From: Nocardia nova
GTDB taxonomy: Bacteria > Actinomycetota > Actinomycetes > Mycobacteriales > Mycobacteriaceae
Reading direction: 5' to 3'
DNA: 64,000 bases
Assembly: GCF_002933465.1 (NCBI RefSeq)
Contig: NZ_PSZE01000014.1
Coordinates: 62,001-126,000 of the forward strand
The position numbers and the translations under genes were made by a program. Positions 57,461 through 64,000 of the stretch are shown piece by piece (position 1 is the stretch's first letter; every line of letters begins with the position of its first letter). The notes beneath the pieces are model-generated. The model was given only the letters and a program-made list of their open reading frames with translations. It was not told where the DNA came from and did not search any database.

Positions 57461-58879
57461 TCAGTGGTCCTCCTCGCCGATGCGATGCACGTGGATCAGG
57501 TTCGTGGAGCCGACGGTACCCGGCGGGGAGCCGGCCACGATCACCACGAGATCGCCCTTGGCGTAGCGATTCAGCGACAGCAGTTCCTTGTCGACCTGGC
57601 CGATCATCTCGTCGGTGGTACCGACCGGCGGGACGATGAAGGTTTCCACACCCCAGGTCAGCGCCAGCTGGCTGCGGACCTCCGGCAGCGGGGTGAACGC
57701 CAGCAGCGGCAGCGTGGTGTGCAGGCGGGCCAGCCGGCGCACGGTGTCGCCCGACTGGGTGAAAGCCACCAGCGCCTTGGCGTTGAGCCGCTCGCCGATA
57801 TCGCGGGCCGCGTAGGAGATCACGCCGCGCTTGGTCCGCGGGACGTGGGTCAGCGGCGGCACCCGGGTCGAGGATTCCGATTCCACAGCGTGCACGATGC
57901 GTGCCATCGTCCGCACCGTTTCGATCGGATACTGGCCGACCGAGGTCTCACCGGAGAGCATGACCGCGTCGGCACCGTCGAGCACCGCGTTGGCGACATC
58001 GGAGGCCTCGGCGCGGGTCGGGCGGGAGTTGCCGATCATCGACTCCAGCATCTGAGTCGCGACGATGACGGGTTTGGCGTTCTCCCTCGCCATCTGGATC
58101 GACCGCTTCTGCACCAGCGGCACCTGCTCGAGCGGCAGTTCGACGCCGAGGTCGCCGCGGGCCACCATGATCGCGTCGAAGGCGAGCACGATCGCCTCGA
58201 GATTGTCGATGGCTTCGGGCTTTTCGAGTTTGCCGATCACCGGCACCCGGCGGCCGACGCGGTCCATGACGTCGTGCACCAACTCGACGTCGGAGGGCGA
58301 CCGCACGAACGACAGGGCGATGAAGTCCACGCCGAGCCGCAGGGCGAATTCCAGATCCTCGATGTCCTTGTCGGACAAGGCCGGAACGGACACGTCCATG
58401 CCCGGCAGCGAGACGCCCTTGTTGTTGGAGACCGGACCGCCTTCGGTGACGCGGCACACCACGTCGCTGCCCTCGACGCGGACCACGGTCAGCCCGACCT
58501 TGCCGTCGTCGACGAGCAGCCGGTCGCCGGCCTTGGCGTCCTCGGATAGTTGTTTGTAGGTGGTGGAGACGCGATCGTGGGTGCCTTCCACGTCGTCGAC
58601 CGTGATCCGCACCTCCTCGCCCGTCGCCCACACGGTGCGGCCCTCGATGAACCGGCCCAAGCGAATCTTGGGCCCCTGCAGGTCGGCCAGAATGCCGACC
58701 GCACGACCCATCTGCTCGGCGGCGTGCCGCACCCTGTGATAGTTCTCGGCGTGATCGGCGTGTTCTCCGTGACTGAAATTCAACCGGGCCACGTCCATGC
58801 CGCTGTCGACAAGTTCACGGATCCGGTCCTCGGTGGCGGTGGCCGGCCCGAGGGTGCACACAATCTTTGTCCGTCGCAT
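57461..58879 (-). CDS. pyk: Pyruvate kinase
   Basis: A 472-aa glycolytic enzyme that makes ATP and pyruvate from phosphoenolpyruvate. RRTKIVCTLGPATATEDRI begins the barrel, with RLNFSHGEHADH, the active-site Lys in VIGKLEKPEAI, the MVARGDLGVELP signature and metal ligands. The C-terminal allosteric domain ends NLIHVHRIGEE. The start could be GTG 58882 followed by ATG 58879. It lies between the TM2 gene and tesB in a minus-strand run. Confidence 0.97.
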   Translation of the reverse strand: MRRTKIVCTLGPATATEDRIRELVDSGMDVARLNFSHGEHADHAENYHRVRHAAEQMGRAVGILADLQGPKIRLGRFIEGRTVWATGEEVRITVDDVEGTHDRVSTTYKQLSEDAKAGDRLLVDDGKVGLTVVRVEGSDVVCRVTEGGPVSNNKGVSLPGMDVSVPALSDKDIEDLEFALRLGVDFIALSFVRSPSDVELVHDVMDRVGRRVPVIGKLEKPEAIDNLEAIVLAFDAIMVARGDLGVELPLEQVPLVQKRSIQMARENAKPVIVATQMLESMIGNSRPTRAEASDVANAVLDGADAVMLSGETSVGQYPIETVRTMARIVHAVESESSTRVPPLTHVPRTKRGVISYAARDIGERLNAKALVAFTQSGDTVRRLARLHTTLPLLAFTPLPEVRSQLALTWGVETFIVPPVGTTDEMIGQVDKELLSLNRYAKGDLVVIVAGSPPGTVGSTNLIHVHRIGEEDH

Positions 58880-58985
58880 CACGAACCGAGCCTAGTCCTG
58901 CCGCCGCAGTGATGCTGATCGGCACACCCCTCACCGGCAATCGACGAAAATATGACGCACATCACATAGTTGACCGGCATGGTCG

Positions 58986-59471
58986 TCACTCCTGCAAGGG
59001 ACGGTTGTACGGATCGCGAACTTTGCCGGTGAGGATCAGAATCGCGTCGATGAACGGCCAGATTCCACCCAGACCACAGGTGAGCAGCGTGACCAGGAGC
59101 TGTGCGACGCCGATGCCGGTGTAGCCGAGATAGAACCGGCCGATGCCGAGGCCACCGACGAACAGTTGCAACAGCCCGGCGGTCAGCTTCGATTTGTCCG
59201 AGAACGGTTCGCCGTACATGTTGCGCCCGTACGGCGCCTCCGGGTCCATGCCGTAGGGCGCGGGCGGGTAGCCGGGGCCGGCGGCGTACGGCTGGGCGTA
59301 CGGGTCGGCAGGCTGGCCGTAAGGCTGGCTGTAGCCAGCCGGCCCATAGGGGCCCGGTTGCCCGACGCCATACGGGCCGGATTGGCCGTAACCGCCCGGA
59401 TTTCCCGGCCCGGTGCCCGGAGCCCCGTACTGCGGGCCGTAGCCGGGCTGCGGCTGATAGGGGTCTGTCAC
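58986..59471 (-). CDS. TM2-domain membrane protein
   Basis: A 161-aa protein. Residues 1-95 are a Tyr/Pro/Gly/Gln-rich cytoplasmic tail (QPQPGYGPQYGAPG, PYGQPADPYAQPY). Residues about 100-150 are a TM2 domain: KLTAGLLQLFVGGLGIGRFYLGYTGIGVAQLL, then CGLGGIWPFIDAILILTGKV. The GTG start has AGGAGGA upstream. The function is not known. It begins 31 bases after the lgt stop, so it probably shares that transcript. Confidence 0.88.
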   Translation of the reverse strand: MTDPYQPQPGYGPQYGAPGTGPGNPGGYGQSGPYGVGQPGPYGPAGYSQPYGQPADPYAQPYAAGPGYPPAPYGMDPEAPYGRNMYGEPFSDKSKLTAGLLQLFVGGLGIGRFYLGYTGIGVAQLLVTLLTCGLGGIWPFIDAILILTGKVRDPYNRPLQE

Positions 59472-59502
59472 GAAGTCCTCCTGATTCGAGCGGTCGGCCC
59501 GC

Positions 59503-60867
59503 TCAGCTCTTATCCGCCTTCTTTCGGCCCGGCTTACCCGACTCGCCTTCGGCCCGCTGCTCGCTGTTCCCGGCGGTGGTGACACCGGCCGCATCCCTGT
59601 CATCGGCGGGCGGATCCAGTTCGTTGCCGGTCGCCGCCGAATCGGAGGGGCGGGCGGAGGGGCTGTCCGATTCGCCCGATGCGGGAGTCTCGGCCGCGGA
59701 TTCGGCGTCAGCCGGCTTATCCCGCTGCGCGGGCGATAGCGGCTTATCCCGCTGCGCGGGCGATAGCGGCTTATCCCGCTGCGCGGGCGATGCCCCTTTC
59801 TCGGACTCGCCCTCGGCAGCCGTGGCGGTCTCCCCCGCCGAATCACCCTTCTCCGCGTTCTCGTCGTCCGCGGGCTTCCGGGAGTCGCCCGAGTTCTCGG
59901 CCGCGGCGGCGTCCTGTCCGGCGGCGCCGTACCGGCGCAGCGCACCCCATTGCCAGGGCCAGGGGCGCTCACCGCCGGCGGCGAGCTGTGCGGCGGTTTC
60001 GCGGCCCTTGCTGGCGAGGGCGAAATACGCCAGCGCGCAGAGGAATACGATCGCCGAGGTGTAGGAGTTGACCCGGATGCCGAAGATGTGGGTGGCCTCG
60101 TCGTCGCGCAGCAGCTCGACCCAGAAGCGGCCGAAGGTGTAGATCGCCACGTACAGGGCGAACAGGCGGCCGTGGCCGATCCGCCAGCGTTTGTCGACCG
60201 CCACCAGCACCAGGACGCCGAGCAGATTCCAGATCAGCTCGTAGAGGAAGGTCGGCTGCACGACCTTCTCCACCACGCCGGTGGAAACACCGTTCATCAT
60301 GTCCAGCTGGCCGTCGGAATCGAACCGCAGATAGATCTCGAGGCCCCAGGGCAGATCGGTCTTGCGGCCGTAGAGTTCCTGATTGAAGTAGTTGCCGAGG
60401 CGGCCGATGGCCTGAGCGAGCAGAATCGCTGGGGCGATGGCATCGCCGAAGGCGGGCAACGGAATTCGATACACCCGGCAGCCGATCCAGGCGCCGACGC
60501 CGCCGAGCAGCACCGCGCCCCAGATACCGAGACCGCCCTCCCAGATTTTCAGCGCGTTGATCGGATGCCCGCCGGCACCGAAATACTTCTCCCAGTCGGT
60601 GGCCACGTGATAGAGCCGGCCGCCGACGAGTCCGAACGGCACCGCGAACATCGCCACGTCGAGCACCTTGCCCTGCTCGCCGCCGCGCTCGCGCCAGCGC
60701 CGCTCACCCCACCAGATCGCGACGATGATGCCGATGATGATGCAGATCGCATAGGCACGCAGCGGGAACGGCCCCACCTCCCATACGCCTCGCGGCGGAC
60801 TGGGAACATAGGCCAGTATTGCCCCACCGTGCACATCGACGCCGTCTGCCAGGACTGGAAAAGTCAC
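59503..60867 (-). CDS. lgt: Prolipoprotein diacylglyceryl transferase with a long repetitive tail
   Basis: A 454-aa membrane enzyme that adds diacylglycerol to the lipobox cysteine of prolipoproteins. About seven hydrophobic helices occupy residues 25-290. The catalytic signature is GRLGNYFNQELYG (about 178-190), with the preceding YHVATDWEKYFG and later Arg residues. After about 320 there is a 130-residue acidic, disordered tail including three copies of AQRDKPLSP. The start is GTG 60867 or GTG 60876, neither with a strong ribosome-binding site. It lies 50 bases after trpA. Confidence 0.93.
   Translation of the reverse strand: MTFPVLADGVDVHGGAILAYVPSPPRGVWEVGPFPLRAYAICIIIGIIVAIWWGERRWRERGGEQGKVLDVAMFAVPFGLVGGRLYHVATDWEKYFGAGGHPINALKIWEGGLGIWGAVLLGGVGAWIGCRVYRIPLPAFGDAIAPAILLAQAIGRLGNYFNQELYGRKTDLPWGLEIYLRFDSDGQLDMMNGVSTGVVEKVVQPTFLYELIWNLLGVLVLVAVDKRWRIGHGRLFALYVAIYTFGRFWVELLRDDEATHIFGIRVNSYTSAIVFLCALAYFALASKGRETAAQLAAGGERPWPWQWGALRRYGAAGQDAAAAENSGDSRKPADDENAEKGDSAGETATAAEGESEKGASPAQRDKPLSPAQRDKPLSPAQRDKPADAESAAETPASGESDSPSARPSDSAATGNELDPPADDRDAAGVTTAGNSEQRAEGESGKPGRKKADKS
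59713..59793. repeat. Three 27-bp tandem repeats in the lgt tail
   Basis: Unit CGGCTTATCCCGCTGCGCGG plus GCGATAG is present at 59713-59739 and 59740-59766 (identical), with a nearly complete third copy to 59793. It encodes a nine-residue unit in the cytoplasmic tail of Lgt. Confidence 0.88.
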
Positions 60868-60917
60868 GGGCCCCACCGTAACGGAGGGGGCCCGCGCCGC
60901 CCAGTTCGCGTCTCCGA

Positions 60918-61709
60918 TCAGCTGGTGACAGTCGCCGAACGCACGCCCTCGGCCAGTTCCGCGGTGAGCTCACGGACCTGATCCAGCCCCTGCCCCGCGG
61001 CCGTGACCAGCGCCGAGCCGACGATCACTCCATCGGCGTAGGACGCGATTTCGGCCGCTTGCGCACCGCTGCGCACGCCCAGGCCGACACCGACCGGGAT
61101 ATCGGAGTGGGCACGCACCCGCGCGCACAGTTCCGGCGCGGCCGAGGACACCGCGTCGCGCGCGCCGGTAACGCCCATTGTGGAGGCGGCGTAGAGGAAT
61201 CCACTACTGGCCTCGATGGTCTTGACCAGGCGCTCCTCGGTGGAGGAGGGAGCGACCAGGAAGATGCGGTCCAGATCGTGGGCGCGGGAGGCCTCGAACC
61301 ACTCCCCCGCCTCCTCGGGAATCAGGTTGGGGGTGATCAGCCCGAGACCACCGGCCGCGGCCAGATCGCGGGAGAAACGATCGACGCCGTACTGCAGCAC
61401 CGGATTCCAGTAGGTCATCACCACGGCATTGCCCCCGGCGGCGGTGATCGCCTCGACGACGCCGAAGACGTCACGCACCCGTACGCCACCGCGCAGGGCC
61501 TGCTCGCTGGCGGCCTGAATGGTGGGACCGTCCATCACCGGATCGGAATAGGCGATACCGACTTCGATGATGTCGCAACCGGATTCGACCATCGCGGTGC
61601 ACACCTCGATGGAACCGGCCAGGTCCGGGTAGCCGGCGGGCAGATATCCGATCAACGCGGCGCGGCCCTCGCCGCGGCTGGCCGCGAACGTCGATTCCAG
61701 ACGGCTCAC
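60918..61709 (-). CDS. trpA: Tryptophan synthase alpha subunit
   Basis: A 263-aa TIM barrel that cleaves indole-3-glycerol phosphate. RAALIGYLPAGYPDL, the catalytic Glu and Asp in IIEVGIAYSDPVMDGPTIQ, and the phosphate-binding VGLGVRSGAQ are present. The GTG start overlaps the trpB stop by four bases (GTGA), so it is translated with TrpB, its partner. Confidence 0.97.
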   Translation of the reverse strand: MSRLESTFAASRGEGRAALIGYLPAGYPDLAGSIEVCTAMVESGCDIIEVGIAYSDPVMDGPTIQAASEQALRGGVRVRDVFGVVEAITAAGGNAVVMTYWNPVLQYGVDRFSRDLAAAGGLGLITPNLIPEEAGEWFEASRAHDLDRIFLVAPSSTEERLVKTIEASSGFLYAASTMGVTGARDAVSSAAPELCARVRAHSDIPVGVGLGVRSGAQAAEIASYADGVIVGSALVTAAGQGLDQVRELTAELAEGVRSATVTS

Positions 61710-62980
61710 GAGCGATTCTCCTCCGGGGCGGCGGCGTCGTCGAACAGGCCGAACCAGCGCGCCGCGGTATCCATGTCCTTGTCGCCGCGTCCGGACAGAT
61801 TCACCAGAATGATTGCGCCGGAACCCAATTCGCGGCCCAGCTGCAACGCACCGGCCACCGCGTGCGCCGATTCGATGGCCGGGATGATGCCCTCGGTGCG
61901 CGAGAGCAGCAGCAGCGCGTCCATCGCCTCGGTGTCGGTGATCGGCCGGTACTCGGCGCGGCCGATGTCCTTCAGGTAGGCGTGTTCGGGTCCGACGCCG
62001 GGATAGTCCAGACCGGCCGAGATGGAATGCGATTCGATGGTCTGGCCGTCTTCGTCCTGCAGCAGGTACGAGTAGGCGCCCTGGAACGCACCCGGCCGGC
62101 CGCCAGCGAACGTGGCTGCGTGCCTGCCGGTTTCGACGCCGTCGCCGGCCGCCTCGTAGCCGATCAGCCGTACGCCCTCGTCGTCGAGGAACGGGTGGAA
62201 GATGCCGATCGCGTTCGATCCGCCGCCCACACACGCCACGACGGCATCGGGCAGCCGACCGGTTTGCGCCTGCACCTGCACCCGCGCCTCGAGGCCGACG
62301 ACGCGCTGGAAATCGCGCACCATCAGCGGGAACGGATGCGGGCCCGCCGCGGTGCCGAAGCAGTAGTAGGTTTCCGAGGCGTTGGTGACCCAGTCGCGCA
62401 GCGCCTCGTTGATCGCGTCCTTCAACGTCTGCGAGCCGGTGGTCACCGACACCACCTCGGCGCCGAGCAGCCGCATCCGCGCGACGTTGAGCGCCTGGCG
62501 CGCGGTGTCGACCGCGCCCATGTAGATCACGCACTCGAGGCCGAGCAGCGCACAGGCGGTGGCGGTCGCGACACCGTGCTGACCGGCACCGGTTTCGGCG
62601 ATCACCCGGGTCTTGCCCATCCGCTGGGCGAGCAGCGCCTGGCCCAGCACATTGTTGATCTTGTGCGAACCGGTGTGGTTCAGATCCTCGCGCTTGAGCA
62701 GGATGCGGGCGCCGCCGGCGTGCTCCGAGAGCCGCTTGCATTCGAAGACCGGCGAGGGCCGGCCCGCGTAATCGCGCTGCAGCCGGTCGAGTTCGGCCAG
62801 GAAATCGGGATCCAGTCGGGACTTGTCGTATTCGGCGGAGACCTCTTCGATCACCGCCATCAGCGCCTCGGGGACGTGCCGGCCACCGTAGACGCCGAAG
62901 TGACCGCCGAGATCCGGTTCGTGGCTGCGGTGGGTGACGCCCTCGCTGGCCTGGGGCAGCGGCTCGTGCACGCCGGTCAT
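61706..62980 (-). CDS. trpB: Tryptophan synthase beta subunit
   Basis: A 424-aa PLP enzyme that joins indole and serine. The PLP lysine lies in LNHTGSHKINNVLGQ, with GAGQHGVATA, the phosphate-binding CVGGGSNAIG and the tail SGRGDKDM. N-terminal GGHFGVYGGRHVPEALM is standard. The ATG overlaps the trpC stop by four bases (ATGA). Confidence 0.98.
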   Translation of the reverse strand: MTGVHEPLPQASEGVTHRSHEPDLGGHFGVYGGRHVPEALMAVIEEVSAEYDKSRLDPDFLAELDRLQRDYAGRPSPVFECKRLSEHAGGARILLKREDLNHTGSHKINNVLGQALLAQRMGKTRVIAETGAGQHGVATATACALLGLECVIYMGAVDTARQALNVARMRLLGAEVVSVTTGSQTLKDAINEALRDWVTNASETYYCFGTAAGPHPFPLMVRDFQRVVGLEARVQVQAQTGRLPDAVVACVGGGSNAIGIFHPFLDDEGVRLIGYEAAGDGVETGRHAATFAGGRPGAFQGAYSYLLQDEDGQTIESHSISAGLDYPGVGPEHAYLKDIGRAEYRPITDTEAMDALLLLSRTEGIIPAIESAHAVAGALQLGRELGSGAIILVNLSGRGDKDMDTAARWFGLFDDAAAPEENRS

Positions 62981-63801
62981 CGGGTGACACCCCGCCGCAG
63001 CGGACGCGGGCAGGACGGATGGGTACCCGCGGTCACCAGCTCGGAGACAGCGGCACGCGGATCGCCGCTGGTCACCAGGCTCTCACCGACCAGAACCGCG
63101 TCGGCTCCGGCGCCGGCGTAGGCGAGCAGGTCGGCAGTGCCGCTGACGCCGGATTCGGCGACCCGGATGACCTCGGTGGGTAGTCCGGGCGCGATGCGGG
63201 CGAAGACGTCGCGATCGACCTCGAGCGTCTTCAGGTTGCGGGCGTTCACGCCGATGACCGAGGCGCCGGCGGTCAGTGCCCGATCGGCCTCCTCCTCGGT
63301 GTGCACCTCGACCAGCGCGGTCATGCCCAGCGATTCGGTGCGATCGATCAGCGAGGCCAGGACGTCCTGTTCCAGGGCGGCCACGATCAGCAGGATCACA
63401 TCCGCGCCGTGGGCACGGGCCTCGTGGATCTGGTAGGGGCCGACAACGAAGTCCTTGCGCAGGATCGGCACGTCGACGACCGCGCGGACCGCGTCCAGAT
63501 CATCGAGCGAGCCGTGGAAGCGGCGGCCCTCGGTGAGCACGCTGATGATGCGCGCGCCACCGTCCTCGTAGGACTTCGCCAGGCTGGCCGGGTCCGGGAT
63601 GTCGGCGAGCTCCCCCTTCGAGGGGCTGGCCCGCTTGACCTCGGCGATGACTCCGATCCCGTCCGCGTGCAGAGCGGCGAGCGCATCGCGCGGCGAGGGT
63701 GCCGCGGCGGCGGCCTTCTTGACGGCCTGGAAATCCAGGAGGGCTTCCCGAGCGGCCACATCCGCACGGACCCCGTCGAGAATCGAGTCGAGTACCGTCA
63801 T
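62977..63801 (-). CDS. trpC: Indole-3-glycerol phosphate synthase
   Basis: A 274-aa barrel that closes the indole ring. Motifs GVIAEVKRASPSKGELA with the catalytic Lys, ISVLTEGRRFHGSL, ILRKDFVVGPYQI and IGVNARNLKTLEVD are intact. It is followed by trpB and trpA in an overlapping operon. The ATG is preceded by AAAGGATTC. Confidence 0.97.
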   Translation of the reverse strand: MTVLDSILDGVRADVAAREALLDFQAVKKAAAAAPSPRDALAALHADGIGVIAEVKRASPSKGELADIPDPASLAKSYEDGGARIISVLTEGRRFHGSLDDLDAVRAVVDVPILRKDFVVGPYQIHEARAHGADVILLIVAALEQDVLASLIDRTESLGMTALVEVHTEEEADRALTAGASVIGVNARNLKTLEVDRDVFARIAPGLPTEVIRVAESGVSGTADLLAYAGAGADAVLVGESLVTSGDPRAAVSELVTAGTHPSCPRPLRRGVTR

Positions 63802-63818
63802 CTGGCTCGAATCCTTTC

Positions 63819-63856
63819 TGGGGAGACGGACTTGCTACCTGAGAATCCCCCCAGGT
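63819..63856 (-). promoter_or_regulatory. trpC leader with two mutually exclusive hairpins
   Basis: On the minus strand, an 8-bp stem (63846-63853 with 63819-63826, one G-U pair) ends just before the trpC ribosome-binding site. A competing 5-bp stem ACCTG/CAGGT (63837-63841 with 63852-63856) overlaps it. No Trp-rich leader peptide is seen. This is a possible switch, but short stems can arise by chance. Confidence 0.35.
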
Positions 63857-63952
63857 GCTGTCTCACCGATGCTGATAAAGAGTAAATGGAAGGGTAAGCC
63901 GAGCAGACGGCGGGGTGTGACGCCCGCCGCCCGGCGTGCCGTGGCAGGGCGC

Positions 63953-64000
63953 TCATCGGCCCGGCTCGTCGTCGGTCGGGTCGGCGCCCGCATCGAGTGC
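63953..64000 (-). CDS. C-terminal end of a gene upstream of trpC (partial)
   Basis: Minus-strand codons read ALDAGADPTDDEPGR to a TGA at 63953-63955 and run off the window. An acidic tail in this place fits the Trp-region membrane protein (TIGR02234) that usually precedes trpC in mycobacteria and Nocardia. Only 15 residues are visible, so the identity rests on position. Confidence 0.45.
   Translation of the reverse strand, partial: ALDAGADPTDDEPGR

Overview
The window is about 64 kb of GC-rich actinobacterial chromosome, most probably from Nocardia or a close mycolic-acid relative. The reasons are mycobacteria-like housekeeping proteins (RpsA, PheS, InfC, UvrA/UvrB, a CoaE-GrpB fusion, a PdtaR-type ANTAR regulator), frequent GTG/TTG starts, a Tat-dependent PlcA-D-like phospholipase C, and gene order. 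Recalled from memory rather than searched, the core genes follow the Mycobacterium tuberculosis Rv1610-Rv1650 block in reverse (trpC-trpB-trpA-lgt-pyk-tesB ... pdtaR ... polA ... rpsA-coaE-uvrB-usp ... uvrA ... infC-rpmI-rplT-tsnR ... pheS-pheT), with accessory genes placed between them.

Layout. 0-5.6 kb: a partial hypothetical gene, an alpha/beta hydrolase, a MazEF-type pair and pheST. 5.6-11.4 kb: a TetR-regulated DHA2 exporter, then a second exporter carrying carboxypeptidase-regulatory-like repeats, and a SUKH protein. 11.4-14.5 kb: the infC-rpmI-rplT-tsnR ribosomal cluster and DUF1844. 14.5-25 kb: a nitronate monooxygenase beside a TetR remnant, uvrA, an orphan ketosynthase, a PAS-GGDEF protein and a HelD RNA polymerase-recycling ATPase. 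25-36.8 kb: a universal stress protein, DoxX-like and AraC proteins, a VOC protein, uvrB, two DUF402 paralogues, an aldo/keto reductase, coaE-grpB, a candidate 68-aa gene and phospholipase C. 36.8-44 kb: rpsA, a methyltransferase, a protein with an 18-bp tandem-repeat tail, decayed DNA, and an FAD oxidase with a divergent LysR gene. 43.7-49.3 kb: a polar amino-acid ABC transporter, a LeuB-like dehydrogenase, a 2H phosphoesterase, thioredoxin and a stand-alone LeuA regulatory domain. 49.7-56.5 kb: a methyltransferase, polA, pdtaR, tRNA-Leu(CAA), DUF4188, a low-molecular-weight phosphatase and an unknown gene. 56.5-64 kb: a long minus-strand run, trpC-trpB-trpA-lgt-TM2-pyk-tesB.

How the genes work together: the minus-strand core is translation (pheST, infC operon, rpsA, tsnR), DNA repair (uvrA, uvrB, polA), tryptophan synthesis, lipoprotein maturation and glycolysis. 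The accessory genes are mainly drug efflux, redox enzymes, regulators and uptake. I see no insertion sequence, prophage, CRISPR array, rRNA or biosynthetic cluster. The most unusual features are small: an in-frame palindromic insertion in pheS, an AUC start and leader hairpin at infC, coding tandem repeats in two genes, several decaying gene tails, and leader repeats at pheS, rpsA and trpC. I did not find a convincing new multigene system.
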